A stretch of DNA of 64,000 nt from WHSW01 sp963740055 (GCA_963740055.1 CAVUCL010000005.1:248001-312000); one strand, 5' to 3'. Shown: positions 1 to 10,122, counted from the first letter of the stretch. Notes: generated by a model from the letters alone, not told the origin. Made by a program: numbers and translations.

Positions 1-1
1 G

Positions 2-616
2 GTGACCCTGCTCGATCGGGCGCTCTCGGTGGTGCACTGGGTCTGGTTCTTCGAGCCGCACCTGACGCTGCTCTTCGTCCAGGCGCGCCACGTCGAGCGC
101 TTCCCCCGCGCGGCGCGCCAGATGGCGGCCACCTACGACATCGGCTGCGCGCTCTACTTCGCCCTCCCGACCGCGCCCCCGTGGTGGGCGTCCGAGCAGG
201 GACACCTGGAACCGCCGGTCGACCGGATCGCCGCCGAGGTCGCCGCCGAGCACGCCCCGGCCGAGGTCCGGCGGCTGATGGTCGACGTCGGCGAGGCGAC
301 CTGGGGCCCGGCGTGGGATCGCCTCTACGAGTCGCTCGGCGGCAACCCGTGGGCGGCGATGCCGTCGCTGCACTTCGCCACCTCGGTGATGGCGGCGCTG
401 CTGCTGGCCGAGATCGGCCCCGTCGCCGGGGCGCTCGGTGCGGGCTATTCCGCCGCGCTCGGGTTCGCGCTCGTCTACCTCGGCGAGCACTACGTCACCG
501 ACCTCGTCGCCGGGGCCGCGGTGGTCGCGCTCGTGCGCCGCGGCGAGCCGCTCGCGGAGCCGGCCGTGAACGCGGTCAACTCGGTGCTGCAGCGGCTCGA
601 GCGGCTCGCGGCCTGA
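2..616 (+). CDS. PAP2-superfamily membrane phosphatase/transferase (5' truncated)
   Basis: Hydrophobic protein of the PAP2/inositolphosphotransferase (aureobasidin-resistance-like) type, expected to move or remove phosphate groups on membrane lipids. The sequence shows the family signature in order: a PSLHF motif at about residues 122-126, then GEHYVTD at about 160-166, followed by a final membrane segment. The histidines of these two motifs are the catalytic pair in this superfamily. The frame is already open at the window edge, so the GTG at base 2 is only the first visible start and the N-terminal membrane segments are probably missing. The exact substrate cannot be told from the sequence. 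Confidence 0.7.
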   Translation: MTLLDRALSVVHWVWFFEPHLTLLFVQARHVERFPRAARQMAATYDIGCALYFALPTAPPWWASEQGHLEPPVDRIAAEVAAEHAPAEVRRLMVDVGEATWGPAWDRLYESLGGNPWAAMPSLHFATSVMAALLLAEIGPVAGALGAGYSAALGFALVYLGEHYVTDLVAGAAVVALVRRGEPLAEPAVNAVNSVLQRLERLAA

Positions 617-671
617 GCTCGGCGGCCACGGCCCCCGATCTCGCCACCGTGTTTGCCAGGATAGGTCGTGG

Positions 672-1882
672 ATGTCTCGTTCTCCTCTGAACGATTCGGG
701 GGATGCGGATCGGCCGGTCTCCGGTCTCGAGCGGCCGACGGCGGAGGCGGAGCCCGAGCTCGCGGACGTACTCGAGGAGGAGGCCGAGGAGCCGCGCTTC
801 TTCGAGGACCCGAAGCGACTCGCCCAGACCGGGCTCATCGTCGCGCTGGTCGTGGTCGGGATCTACTTCCTGTTTCCGAAGATGGTCGAGGATCGAGGAC
901 GCGATCGGCAAGATCGGCCGCGCCGACCCGGTCTGGGTCGCGGTCGCGTTCGGCTTCGGCCTGGCGATGTTCTTCGCCTACGTGGCGCTGTTTCGCGGCG
1001 TCGTCGGCGAGCAGGCGCAGCTGCGCTGGAAGCGAGTCCTACGAGATCACCATGGCGGGGCTGGCGGCGACGCGGCTGTTCTCGGCGGGGGGCGCGGGCG
1101 GGATCGTGCTCACCTACTGGGCGCTGCGCAAGGCGGGGATGCCGCGCAAGGAGACCGCGGCGCGGATGGTCGCCTTCCTCGTCCTCCTCTACGCCGTCTA
1201 CATGGTCGCCCTGGTCGTCGACGGGATCCTGCTGCGCACCGGCGTCTTCCCGGGACCGGCGCCCGCCGGGCCTGACCGTCGTCCCGGCGGCGATCGCCGG
1301 CGGGGTGATCATCTTCTTCCTCGCTGATGACGCTTCGTCCCCGGCGACCTCGAGCGCCGCTTCTCGGGCAGCTCGCAGCAGAACCTCTGGGGGCGGACCA
1401 TGCGCCGGCTCGCGACCGTGCCCTCGACCGCCTCGGTCGGCATCCGCGAGGCGCTCGCCTTCGTCCGCGAGCCGTCGCGCGGCGGGCTCGCGCTCGCCGG
1501 CGCGGTCGGCTTCTGGGCGGCGCAACATCGGCATCCTCTGGGCCGCCTTCCAGGCCTTCGACGTCGAGGTCTCGCTCGCGGTCGTCGTCCAGGGCTTCTT
1601 CGTCGGCATGTTCGCCAACCTGCTGCCGCTGCCGGGCGGGGTCGGCGGGGTCGACGCCGGGATGATCGGCGCCTTCGCCCTCTTCGACGTCCACGGCAGC
1701 GATCTTCGCGGCGGTGCTGGTCTACCGGGTGATCGCCTTCTGGCTGCCGATCCCGCCCGGCATCGTCGCCTTCTTCCAGCTGCGGCGGACCGTGCACGGC
1801 TGGGAGGCCGAGGGCAGGGGCAGAGCGCGCCTCGCGAGCGCCCCTCGAGGCCCACGGGAGAGGCCATTACTTCAGAAAGTAA
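672..1882 (+). CDS. YbhN/UPF0104-type integral membrane protein (lysylphosphatidylglycerol synthase TM-like), frame-broken
   Basis: Polytopic membrane protein resembling the transmembrane half of lysylphosphatidylglycerol synthase. After an acidic soluble N-terminus (about 60 residues), a family-like pattern continues across several frames: SYEITMAGLAATR, then GGAGGIVLTYWAL, then LPLPGGVGGVDAG near the C-terminus. Continuity needs about eight single-base corrections, near 888, 1033, 1270, 1323, 1333, 1523, 1701 and 1810, each removing one G or C. The stop is uncertain: 1882 fits if the last correction is real, 1889 if not. The start at 672 follows GATAGGTCGTGG. The function of such stand-alone domains in actinobacteria is not settled (lipid flipping or envelope homeostasis). 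Confidence 0.6.
1867..1882. repeat. AT-rich inverted repeat upstream of trxB
   Basis: TTACTT, a four-base loop CAGA, then AAGTAA form a perfect 6-bp hairpin inside the only clearly AT-rich stretch of the first 10 kb (about 1866-1912). The heptamer ACTTCAG recurs about 25 bases downstream. It could be an operator or a promoter-proximal element for trxB; it also overlaps the probable end of the upstream gene. Confidence 0.35.
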
Positions 1883-1921
1883 AGTGTGATAACTTCAGTC
1901 GTGCGAAGACGGAGACGAGAG

Positions 1922-2931
1922 ATGACCGAAGCGAAGACGGAGAACCTGATCATCCTCGGCGGCGGCCCCGCCGGCTACACGGCCGCGCTCTACGCCGCGC
2001 GGGCGAACCTCGAGCCGCTGGTGATCGAGGGGTTCCAGTGGGGCGGCCAGCTCCAGAACACGACCGACGTCGAGAACTACCCCGGCTACCCCGAGGGGAT
2101 CATGGGGCCGGAGATGATGAACGAGTTCCGCGCCCAGGCCGAGCGCTTCGGGACCCGCTTCGTCACCGACGACGCCGACCGGGTCGAGCTCTCCGACGGC
2201 GGCGTCCAGCGGGTCTTCGTCGGCGACGACGAGTACGTCGCCAAGAGCCTCATCCTCGCGATGGGCGCCGAGCCGCGGCGGCTCGGCATCCCCGGCGAGC
2301 TCGAGCTCGCCGGCCGCGGGGTCTCCACCTGCGGCGTCTGCGACGGCGCCTTCTTCAAGGGCGAGAAGGTGGTCGTGATCGGCGGCGGCGACTCGGCGAT
2401 GGAGGACTCGATCTTCATCTCCAAGTACGCCTCCGAGCTGACGATCATCCATCGGCGCGACGAGTTCCGCGCCTCGAAGATCATGCTCGACCGCGCCACG
2501 CGAGCGCCCGAACATCGAGCTCAAGACCCCGTACGTCCCGGAGGAGTTCATCGCCGGCGACGACGGCAAGCTGCGCGCGGTGCGCCTCCGCCACGCCGAG
2601 ACCGGCGAGACCGAGGAGCTCGAGGTCGGCGGCGCCTTCGTCGCGATCGGCCACATCCCGCGCTCGGAGCTGGTCGCCGGCCAGGTCGACACCGACGAGG
2701 AGGGCTACGTGCTCACCGAGGACCGCTCGACCCGGACCAAGCTCGGCGGCGTCTTCGCCGTCGGCGACCTCGTCGACCGCACCTATCGCCAGGCGGTCAC
2801 CGCGGCCGGCACCGGCTGCATGGGCGCGCTCGACGCCGAGTGGTACCTGCGCGACACGCCGCCCTCGCCCGGAGGCGCACTGGCTCGCCGGCGGCGAGCC
2901 GGTCGAGGTCGCGCCCAACCCGACCGCCTGA
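1922..2931 (+). CDS. trxB: Thioredoxin reductase (NADPH), two frame breaks
   Basis: FAD/NADPH-dependent disulfide reductase that keeps thioredoxin reduced. Visible features are the FAD-binding GGGPAG at residues 13-18, the redox-active CGVC at 137-140 followed by DGAFF (classic bacterial TrxB), the NADPH-binding GGGDSA, and a C-terminal AIGHIPRSE plus GVFAVGDL. The ATG at 1922 was chosen because the FAD motif starts right after it; an upstream in-frame ATG at 1886 would add an unusual basic leader. Two extra bases, near 2510 and 2871, must be removed to read through, after which the protein ends at 2931. The gene is essential or nearly so in most bacteria, so decay is unlikely. Confidence 0.9.
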
Positions 2932-2935
2932 GCGT

Positions 2936-3767
2936 CTACAGCCGGCAGCGGGCGCCGAGCCGTCGCACGACCAGCTTCCCCGGTCGCAGCGCGAGCCGCA
3001 CCCGGCGCACGTTGTTGGTCTCGTCGAGCTCGGTGATCAGGCCGCGCGGGTCGGCGCGCGAGATCAGGCAGTAGCGACCGCGGCGCAGGCCGCCGACGTC
3101 GAGCTGCTGACCGGGGACGGCGAGCGAGTAGAGGTCGACCCATCCGGGCGAGATCCCCTGGGTCGAGCTCGCGTCGCAGCCGTTCGGCCGCGCGGTCCCG
3201 AGCGGATACACCGGCTCCGCCGGGGTCGACGGACCGGCGAAGCCGGGTCGCGTGTCGGTGAGGCAGAAGCCGACCTTTCGCGACGACTCGACCAGGCGGC
3301 CGTTCGACTCGCGCCGGAGCTCGTAGCGCGCGATGTCGAGCACGTGCCAGTGGTCGTGGGCGGGGTGGTAGCGCATGCAGCCGAAGCGTCGCTCCGAGGC
3401 GGCCTCGTCGACACCGCGCTCGTAGGCGCCGCTGCCGTCGCTGTCGGCGTAGACGCGCTGCCACGCATCGCGGTCGTTGGCCGGGTCGGCGTCGGCGTCG
3501 CAGCCCGTCGACCCGACCGAGGGGAAGACCTCGAGCGGCCCGTCGGCGCGGTTGCCGATCTCGTTCGAGAACGCGAGCAGCGTCCGCTTGCCATCGGGGG
3601 CGATCGTCAGCTCCTGCTCGTGGATCCCGAGCGTGACCAGGTCCGGGGTCAGCGCTCCGGGCCCGGCGGCGGCCGGGCGAGCTCGCGATCAGCGCCGCCG
3701 CCGCGCCCGCGGAGGCGAGCGCGACCGCGGCCGCGATCCGGATCCTGCTCAGCGCCTGCGCGTCCAC
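2936..3767 (-). CDS. Secreted lysyl-oxidase-like copper protein
   Basis: Bacterial member of the lysyl oxidase fold family. A hydrophobic signal-like N-terminus (about residues 8-30) precedes a mature domain containing the copper-binding motif HPAHDHWHV at about residue 133, where the alternating histidines are the expected ligands. Downstream are a conserved C-rich FCLTDT segment and the ending RYCL..ADP....E.DETNN typical of the family. The GTG start at 3767 has a TACGCT hexamer 8 nt upstream, suggesting a leaderless transcript divergent from the next gene. One extra base near 3677 separates the signal region from the catalytic domain. The stop is 4 bp from that of trxB (convergent). Whether it oxidises lysine side chains is unknown. 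Confidence 0.75.
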
Positions 3768-3775
3768 CCGCGCTC

Positions 3776-3781
3776 AGCGTA
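3776..3781 (-). promoter_or_regulatory. -10-like TACGCT for the lysyl-oxidase-like gene
   Basis: TACGCT read on the minus strand, 8 nt from the GTG start, with no Shine-Dalgarno between them. It fits a leaderless promoter, back to back with the one at 3800. Confidence 0.45.
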
Positions 3782-3799
3782 CCGTCGTCGGCGCGCTTG

Positions 3800-3805
3800 T
3801 AGGCT
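3800..3805 (+). promoter_or_regulatory. -10-like TAGGCT for the MBL-fold gene
   Basis: TAGGCT lies exactly 6 nt from the ATG at 3812, so transcription would begin at the start codon. No Shine-Dalgarno is visible. Confidence 0.5.
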
Positions 3806-3811
3806 TGGTCG

Positions 3812-4945
3812 ATGGCCGTGGTCGAGGTTCCCGAGCGCACCCCCGACTCGATCGGGCTGCGTCCGTTCTCGGAGTTCGAAGCCGCCAACGACACCTGGCC
3901 GCGCGGCGATCGGCCGGCCGCGATCCGCGAGGCGGCGGCCGAGTTCCGCGCCCGCTTCGCGGTCGCCGACAACCGCGTGCGGGCGGTGCGAACGGTGGAC
4001 ATCGCCTCGGCGCCCTACCCGCTCAAGTTCGCCTTCGGCGGCGCCGCGAAGGGCGCCGAACCCCTACATCAACATCATCAACCGGCTCCAGGTCGTCCAG
4101 TTCGAGCGACTTCGAGGGCCGCCTGCGGACGCTCGCCTACGAGCCGACGGTCACCGACGGGCCCGCAGGAGGCGCCGTTCTACGAGCAGCTGATGCGCTT
4201 CCCGCTCCCCGACTGGCGTCGCCTACAAGGTGATCGCGAAGATCTGGAACGAGCCCGACCAGGCGCTCGCCACCGTCGGGCTGCGCCCCGAGGACGTCGA
4301 CTTCATCAGCTTCGACCACCTGCACGTCCAGGACCTGCGCTTCGTGCTCGGCACGACCGAGCCGATCGACGGCGAGCCGGCACCGCGGCCGCCGCTGTTC
4401 CCGAACGCGAAGCTGATCGCCCAGCGCCGGGAGTGGGACACGTTCGCCTCGCTGCACCCGATGCAGTGGGCCTGGTACGTCGCCGACGGGATCAAGGACC
4501 TGATCACCGACAACGTCGTGCTCGTCGACGGCGACGTCGAGCTCGGCCACGGGGTGCGCGCTGGTCTGCGACCCCGGGTCACACCGACGGCAACCACTCG
4601 CTCTGCGTCAACACCCCCGACGGGCGTCTGGGTCTCGTCCGAGAACGGGGTCGCCGCCGACTCCTGGCATCCGCACCTGTCGAAGATCCCGGGCGTGCGC
4701 CGGACGGCCGAGTTCTTCGGCCGCGAGGTGATCCTGAACTCGAACACGCTCGAGGACTCGATCGACCAGTACGACTCGATGATCAAGGAGAAGGCGCTCG
4801 CCGACCCGAATCCGCGCGACCCGCGCTTCGCCAACGTCTTCCCGTCCTCGGAGATGGCGCCCTGGAAGCGCCAGTGGCCGGTGGTGCCGACGTTCTCCTA
4901 CGGCGGCATCAACTACGGCGACGATCGAGCGCCCCGGACGGCTGA
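3812..4945 (+). CDS. Metallo-beta-lactamase-fold protein, heavily frame-broken
   Basis: A zinc-hydrolase-fold protein: HLHVQD at about residue 167 matches the HxHxxD metal motif, and CTPGHTDG further on supplies the next metal histidine. After frame repair the product is about 374 residues, ending YGDIEAPDG. Nine extra single bases are needed for continuity (near 4058, 4107, 4165, 4217, 4560, 4570, 4625, 4923, 4930), the highest density in the window. The N-terminal half (about 150 residues before the metal motif) is unlike small MBL hydrolases and suggests a family-specific extension. No substrate can be assigned. The next gene is convergent, 3 bp away. Confidence 0.6.
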   Translation: MAVVEVPERTPDSIGLRPFSEFEAANDTWPRGDRPAAIREAAAEFRARFAVADNRVRAVRTVDIASAPYPLKFAFGGAAKGAEPLHQHHQPAPGRPVRATSRAACGRSPTSRRSPTGPQEAPFYEQLMRFPLPDWRRLQGDREDLERARPGARHRRAAPRGRRLHQLRPPARPGPALRARHDRADRRRAGTAAAAVPEREADRPAPGVGHVRLAAPDAVGLVRRRRDQGPDHRQRRARRRRRRARPRGARWSATPGHTDGNHSLCVNTPDGRLGLVRERGRRRLLASAPVEDPGRAPDGRVLRPRGDPELEHARGLDRPVRLDDQGEGARRPESARPALRQRLPVLGDGALEAPVAGGADVLLRRHQLRRRSSAPDG

Positions 4946-4948
4946 GGC

Positions 4949-5155
4949 TCAGACGGGCTGCAGCGTCCGGTCGCCGTCGGCGACGATGACGACGATCTCG
5001 CCCCGGCACGGGCGCTCGGACCCGGCCAGGAACATGCGCCCGACGCGACGGCGCTGGGCCTCGGCGCGAGCGAGGTCGGCGGCGGCGTTGCGATTCAGCC
5101 GAGCGGCCACGGTCTGGGCGGCTCCGTATCGGTCGAGGTAGAGAACGTCGTACAT
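4949..5155 (-). CDS. Small hypothetical protein (68 aa)
   Basis: Unrecognised small protein beginning MYDVLYLDRYG, with a short basic helical middle and a C-terminal strand EIVVIVADGDR. The start is well supported: AAGGAGG lies 10 nt upstream of the ATG at 5155, one of the strongest ribosome binding sites in this part of the window. It is transcribed toward the MBL-fold gene. The segment from 5156 to 5338 between it and the EamA gene shows only this ribosome binding site and the EamA promoter. Confidence 0.55.
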   Translation of the reverse strand: MYDVLYLDRYGAAQTVAARLNRNAAADLARAEAQRRRVGRMFLAGSERPCRGEIVVIVADGDRTLQPV

Positions 5156-5323
5156 TCGGGGTCAACCTCCTTGTTGGTCATCCCGCCCCTTGCGCGGCGC
5201 CTTCACTTCCCGTGTGTTCGCCGCGGAGGGCGAATTACCCTCCCGCGCCGCGAATCAAACCCGCATCAGCCGGGCCGATCGGGCCGATCGCTAATCGAGA
5301 TGGACCGAGCCGACATCGCGCCC

Positions 5324-5329
5324 TAACCT
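5324..5329 (+). promoter_or_regulatory. -10-like TAACCT for the EamA transporter gene
   Basis: TAACCT lies 9 nt from the GTG at 5339. Only a G-run lies between them and no clear Shine-Dalgarno is seen. Confidence 0.4.
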
Positions 5330-5338
5330 CGTCGGGGG

Positions 5339-6306
5339 GTGGGACGGCGCGCCTGGACACTGCTGCTGACGCTCGGAGCGATCTGGGGCGGCAGCTACAT
5401 GCTGATCAAGATCGGGCTCCGCGACCTGAGCCCGGCGATGGTCGCCTGGTCGCGGGTGGCCCTCGCGGCCGCGGTCCTGGTCGCGCTCGCGCACGCGCGG
5501 GGCGCGCTCGGCGGCCTGCGCGGGCGGGTCGGGATCGTCGCGCTGATCGCGGTGGTCCAGGTCGCGGCGCCGTTCCTGCTGATCGCCGCCGGCGAGCTGG
5601 AGATCACCTCCTCGCTGGCCGGGATCCTGGTCAGCGCCGCGCCGCTGTTCACCGCGCTGCTGGCGATCTGGGTCGACCCGAGGAGCGCTCCACGGGCTGC
5701 GTCTGGTCGGCGTCCTGCTCGGCCTGGTCGGGGTCGCGATGCTGCTCGGGGTCGACCTCGGCGGCTCGGGCGACGAGCTGCTCGGCGGGCTTGCGATCGC
5801 TCGCGCGGCGCTCGGATACGCGGTCGGCGGGCTGCTGGTCAAGCGCCAGCTCGCCGACGCGACGCCGATCGGGGTCGCCGCCTGGGTGCTGACGGCGGCG
5901 ACCGCGATCCTGCTCCCGGCGGCGATCGTCGGCGCGCCGAGCGAGCTCCCGGGCCTCGGCCCGGTCGCGGCGGTCGCCGTGCTCGGTGTGGTCGGGACCG
6001 GGATCGCGTTCGCGATCTTCTTCGAGCTGATCGCGACCGTCGGCCCGGCCCGGACGCTACCTCGTCACCTACCTCGCGCCCGGGTTCGCGGTCGTCTACG
6101 GCGCGCTGCTGCTCGACGAGGCGATCAGCGTCGCGACGATCGCCGGGCTGGCCCTGATCCTCGCCGGCTCCTGGCTCGCGGCCGAGGGCCGGCTGCGCTC
6201 ACCGCGGCGGGTCCGGGGTTCCGGCGGCGACCCAGGCGCGCAGGAGGGGGGCGACGGCGTAGCGGTCGTCGGCGAGCTCGCGGTGAAGCGCGTCGAGGGT
6301 CGCTGA
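5339..6306 (+). CDS. EamA/DMT-superfamily transporter, two frame breaks
   Basis: Ten-helix drug/metabolite transporter of the EamA type, probably a small-molecule exporter. The first repeat starts with LGAIWGGSYMLIK, the typical N-terminal helix, and ends with SAAPLFTALLAI; the second repeat shows ALGYAVGGLL and LAPGFAVVYGALLLDEA, the conserved last-helix sequence. Extra bases near 5687 and 6057 break the frame between helices. After repair the frame stops at 6306, overlapping the 3' end of the convergent 3-hydroxyacyl-CoA dehydrogenase gene by about 107 bp, so the true C-terminus may be slightly shorter. The substrate is unknown. Confidence 0.65.
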
Positions 6307-7372
6307 GACCCGCTCGGGACCGAGCTCGCGACCCCACTCGAACGGGCCCCGAGGGTGGTTGAGCCCGAGCCGCATCGCCGCGTCGATGTCGTCCGGCGCC
6401 GCGACGCCCTCGCCGACCGCGAAGCAGGCCTCGTTGACGAGCTGGGCGACGATTCGCTCGAGGATGACCCGCCGCCGCTCGGCGTCCGGCAGCTCGGGCT
6501 CCGGGCGCTCGCCGTCGTCGCCGTAGTCGTAGAAGCCGCGCCCGGTCTTGCGCCCGAGGCGGCCCGCGGCGACCATCCGCTCCTGGATCGGGTGCGGCTC
6601 CCAGCGCGGCTCGGGGCGCTGGTCGAAGAACGAGCGCGCGACCGCGAGGTTGACGTCGATCCCGATCAGGTCCATGAGCTCGAACGGGCCCATCCGGTAG
6701 CCGCCGTCCTCGCGCACGATGCGGTCGATCTGCGCCGGCTCCGCGAGCCCCTGGTCGGCGATCCGCAGCGACTCGAGCGTGAACGGGCGGTTGCAGCGGT
6801 TGACGATGAACCCGGGCGAGTCCGAGCAGCGGATCGGCGTGCGCCCCATCCGCTCGGCGACCGCGGTCGTCGTCGCCAGCGCCGGCTCGCCGGTCGAATC
6901 GCCGGCGACGACCTCGACCAGCCGCATCAGCGCCGGCGGGTTGAAGAAGTGCATCCCGCAGACCCGCTGCGGGCGCTCGGCGGTCGCGGCGATCGCGCTC
7001 ACCGAGAGCGACGAGGTGTTCGTCGCCAGGACCGCGCCGGGAGCGCAGGCGCGCTCGAGGCGCTCGAACAGCTCCCGCTTGAGCTCCAGCCGCTCGGGCG
7101 CCGCCTCGACCACGAGCTCGCAGCCGCCGAGCTCCGAGAGCTCGGTCGCGGCGGCGAGCCGTGCCGCCGCCGCCTCGGCGTCGGCGGCGCTCCAGCGCCC
7201 GCGCTCGGCGCCGCGGGCGAGATCGGCGCGGAGCGCGCTCGATGCCCGCCTCGAGCGCCTCCGGGTCCGGGTCGTGGAGGCGGGTCTCGCAGCCGGCGAG
7301 GCAGGCGAGCTGGGCGATCCCGGCGCCCATCGTCCCGGCGCCGGCGACGCCGACCCGCGTCGGGGCGTCCAC
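6199..7372 (-). CDS. 3-hydroxyacyl-CoA dehydrogenase
   Basis: NAD-dependent oxidation of 3-hydroxyacyl-CoA to 3-ketoacyl-CoA, the third step of beta-oxidation. The Rossmann motif GAGTMGAG lies at residues 11-18, followed by the family blocks TNTSSLSV, GMHFFNPP (with the catalytic histidine), DSPGF.VNR and KTGRGFYDYG. It is a stand-alone dehydrogenase of the PaaH/Hbd type with an extra C-terminal repeat of the dimerisation domain. The GTG start directly abuts the stop of the enoyl-CoA hydratase gene, so the two are translationally coupled. One extra base near 7234 breaks the frame between the NAD domain and its second helix. Confidence 0.85.
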
Positions 7373-8136
7373 TCAGCGTCCCCGGTACTCGGGCTTTCGC
7401 TTCTCGAGGAAGGCCTGCATGCCCTCGACCCGGTCCTCGGTCGCCATCGCGAGCTCGTACAGGCGCCGCTCCTGGTCGAGGCCGGCGGCGAGCGCGGTCT
7501 CCTCGGCGGCGAGCACCGCCTGCTTCGCGAGCCGGGCGGCGATCGGCGGCCGCGAGGCGATCCGCGCGGCGAGCTCGAGCGCGGCGTCGAGCCACTCGCG
7601 CTTCTTCGCCACCTGCGTTGACGAGCCCGAGCCGCGCCGCCTCGGCGGCGTCGAAGCGCCGGCCGGTGAGCACCAGCTCCATCGCCCGCTGCTTGCCGAC
7701 CACGCGCGCGAGCCGCTGGGTGCCGCCGCCGCCGGGGATGATCCCGAGCGTGATCTCGGGCTGGCCGAACTCGGCCGTCTCCGAGGCGACGATCAGGTCG
7801 CAGATCAGCGCGAGCTCGCAGCCGCCGCCGAGCGCCCAGCCCGAGACCGCGGCGACCAGCGGCGTGCGGCACTCGGCGACCCGGCGCCAGAACTCCGCCG
7901 CCGGGTGAAAGACCGCCTCGTGGAACTCGCGCTCGGCGAGCGCCGCCGATGTCGGCGCCGGCGGCGAACACCTCGTCGGAGCCCGCGATCACGATGCAGC
8001 GCACCTCGGGGTCGGCGTCGAAGCGCTCGAGCGCGCCGGCGAGCTCCTCCATCAGCTCGGGCGAGAGCGCGTTGCGCGCCTCGGGCCGGTTCAGGCGGCA
8101 GAGGCCGACGCCGCCGTCGACCGAGGTCTCGACCAG
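7373..8136 (-). CDS. Enoyl-CoA hydratase/isomerase family protein
   Basis: Crotonase-fold enzyme that hydrates 2-enoyl-CoA. Visible are LNRPEARNALS near the N-terminus, FAAGADI (oxyanion hole), GWALGGGCELAL and PEITLGIIPGGGGTQRL with the catalytic glutamates, and a C-terminal FLEKRKPEYRGR tail. Two extra bases (near 7616 and 7947) split the frame. The conserved N-terminus extends upstream of the first ATG (8052), and the only candidate start is CTG at 8136, 8 nt from the acyl-CoA dehydrogenase stop, without a convincing Shine-Dalgarno. The start is therefore unresolved. It sits in the middle of a complete beta-oxidation cluster. Confidence 0.8.
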
Positions 8137-8144
8137 TCGTCAGC

Positions 8145-9316
8145 TCACTTGCCGGGCGGCAGCATCGCGTTGATCCCGGTCGCGTCGCGGCCGATGATCA
8201 GCTTCTGGATCTGCGAGGTGCCCTCGTAGAGCGTCGTCACCCGGGCGTCGCGCAGGTAGCGCTCGACCGGGTAGTCGTCGACGTAGCCGGAGCCGCCGTG
8301 GACCTGGATCGCGAGGTTCGCGCACTCGACCGCCGACTCGGTCGCGTACAGCTTCGCGACCGAGGTCTCGACCGTCGACGGCTTGCCCGCGTCCTTGAGC
8401 TCACCGGCGCGGCGGACGAGCATCCGCGCCGCGTCGCGGCGCACGATCATGTCGGCGATCATCTCCTGGACGAGCTGGAAGCTCGCGATCGGGACGCCGA
8501 ACTGCCGGCGCTCCTTCGCGTAGGCGACCGAGGCCTGGACGCAGCCCTCGCAGATCCCGACGCAGCCCGCCGCGACCGAGTAGCGGCCGGAGTCGAGCGC
8601 CGACATCGCGACCTTGAACCCGTCGCCGACCTCGCCCATGAGCGCGTCGTCTGCCGACCTCGACCCCGTCGAGCGCGAGCTCGGCCGTGTCGGAGGCGCG
8701 CAGGCCGAGCTTGCCGTGGATCTCCTGGGTCGCAGAACCCCTCGCTCTCGGTCGGGACGAGGAAGCACGCGAGCCCCTTGTGCTCTCGCGCGGGGTCGGT
8801 CTGGGCGAAGATCAGCGCGACCTCGGCGACGTTGCCGAGCGAGATCCACATCTTCTGGCCGCTGATCCGCCAGCCGCCGTCGATCTTCTCCGCCCGCGTG
8901 CGCAGGTTGGCGGCGTCCGATCCGGTGTCGGGCTCGGTGAGCCCGAAGCAGCCGAACGCCTCGCCAGCGGTCAGCCTCGGCAGCCAGCGCTGCTTCTGCT
9001 CGTCCGATCCCCAGCGCTCGATCGAGCCGCAGACGAGCGAGGTCTGGACCGAGACCACGGTGCGCATCGCCGAGTCGCCGCGCCCGACCTCCTCGACGAT
9101 CAGCCCGTAGCTGACGTAGTCGAGGCCCCGGCCGCCGTACTCCTCGGCCACCGGCGCGCCCAGGTAGCCCATCTCGCCGAGCCGGCGGGCGAGCTCGAGG
9201 TCGAAGCGCTGCGCCCGGTCGGAGTCGCGCGCCCGCGGGACGACCTCGTTGTCGACGAAGTCGCGCGCGGTCTCGACGATCAGCCGCTGCTCGTCGCTGA
9301 GCCCGGCCGTGTTCAT
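8145..9316 (-). CDS. Acyl-CoA dehydrogenase
   Basis: FAD-dependent acyl-CoA dehydrogenase, catalysing the first oxidation of the beta-oxidation cycle. Motifs include FGLTEPDTGSDA (flavin/substrate signature), W.ISGQKMWIS, KERRQFG, and the C-terminal YEGTSQIQ with the catalytic glutamate position typical of short/branched-chain and glutaryl-CoA type enzymes. The ATG at 9316 overlaps the stop of the aminotransferase gene (ATGA). Extra bases near 8654 and 8731 interrupt the middle domain; after removal the product is about 389 residues, normal for the family. Confidence 0.85.
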
Positions 9317-10106
9317 CGGGCGCTCGCGCCGAGCGCCGCGGCGAGCTCGGAGGCGAACGCCTCCTGAGCCTCCGCCGTCCGCGGCCCGGTCGCCAGCGTG
9401 CGGTCGTCGATCGCCGAGATCGGCTGCACCTCGCGGGTGGTCGAGGCGAGGAACGCCTCGCCGGCACCGGCGAGCAGGTCGACGGTGTACGAGCCCTCGC
9501 TGACCTCGAGGCGCTCGAGCAGCACCCGGCGGGTGATCGAGTCGAGGATCCCGGTCTCGAGCGCCGGGGTGACGCAGCTCGTCGTCGACGACCCAGAAGA
9601 TGGTCGAGGTCGGCGCCTCGAGCACGACGCCGTCGGGGCGCACGAGCAGCGCCTCGTCGGCGCCGCGGCCCTTGGCGATCCGGGTCGCCTGCATGTTGGC
9701 GCCGTAGGAGAGCGACTTGACCCCGGTCAGGATCACGCTCGGCGCGTAGGTCACCGTCGCCAGGCTGACCGTCTCGCCCCAGTCGACCAGCGGCTCGATC
9801 AGCGCGATCCGCCGCCCGCCGCGGGTGATCAGCAGCCGCAGCTGCGCGTCCGCGTCGCCGTTTCGGCTCGAGCAGCGCCTCGATCTCGGGCTCCAGCCGG
9901 TCGCGCTCGACGGTGAGCTCGATCGCCGCCGCGGAGCGCTCGAGCCGGTCGAGGTGGTCGCCGAGCGCGTACGGGCGCCCGCCGTAGAGGCGGATCACCT
10001 CGAACACGCCGTCGCCGCGGTAGAGGCCGTCGTCGGGGAGCGCGATCACGGTCTCCGCGGTCGGGGCGATCTCCCCGTCGACGGATGCGAGCGCCGTGGC
10101 GGTCAT
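9313..10106 (-). CDS. Class IV (branched-chain/aminodeoxychorismate-lyase-type) PLP aminotransferase
   Basis: Fold-type IV PLP enzyme. The lysine in TGVKSLSYGANM is the expected Schiff-base residue; A.G.GADEAL and the E in VVLEAPTSTIFW complete the family signature. It could be a branched-chain aminotransferase, a D-amino-acid transaminase or 4-amino-4-deoxychorismate lyase. Its position at the head of an acyl-CoA dehydrogenase/hydratase/dehydrogenase operon favours an amino-acid catabolic role, but sequence alone does not decide. Extra bases near 9577 and 9866 need removal. The start ATG has TAGCCT 8 nt upstream. Confidence 0.75.
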
Positions 10107-10114
10107 CGCGCCCG

Positions 10115-10120
10115 AGGCTA
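10115..10120 (-). promoter_or_regulatory. -10-like TAGCCT for the aminotransferase operon
   Basis: TAGCCT on the minus strand, 8 nt before the ATG at 10106, just downstream of the thiolase stop. It could give the aminotransferase-acyl-CoA dehydrogenase-hydratase-dehydrogenase run its own leaderless transcript. Confidence 0.45.
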
Positions 10121-10122
10121 TC

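Noticed and set aside
672..4945. Treating the broken genes as pseudogenes
   Set aside because: Conserved motifs are intact in every frame segment, codon bias is maintained on both sides of each break, and essential genes are equally affected.
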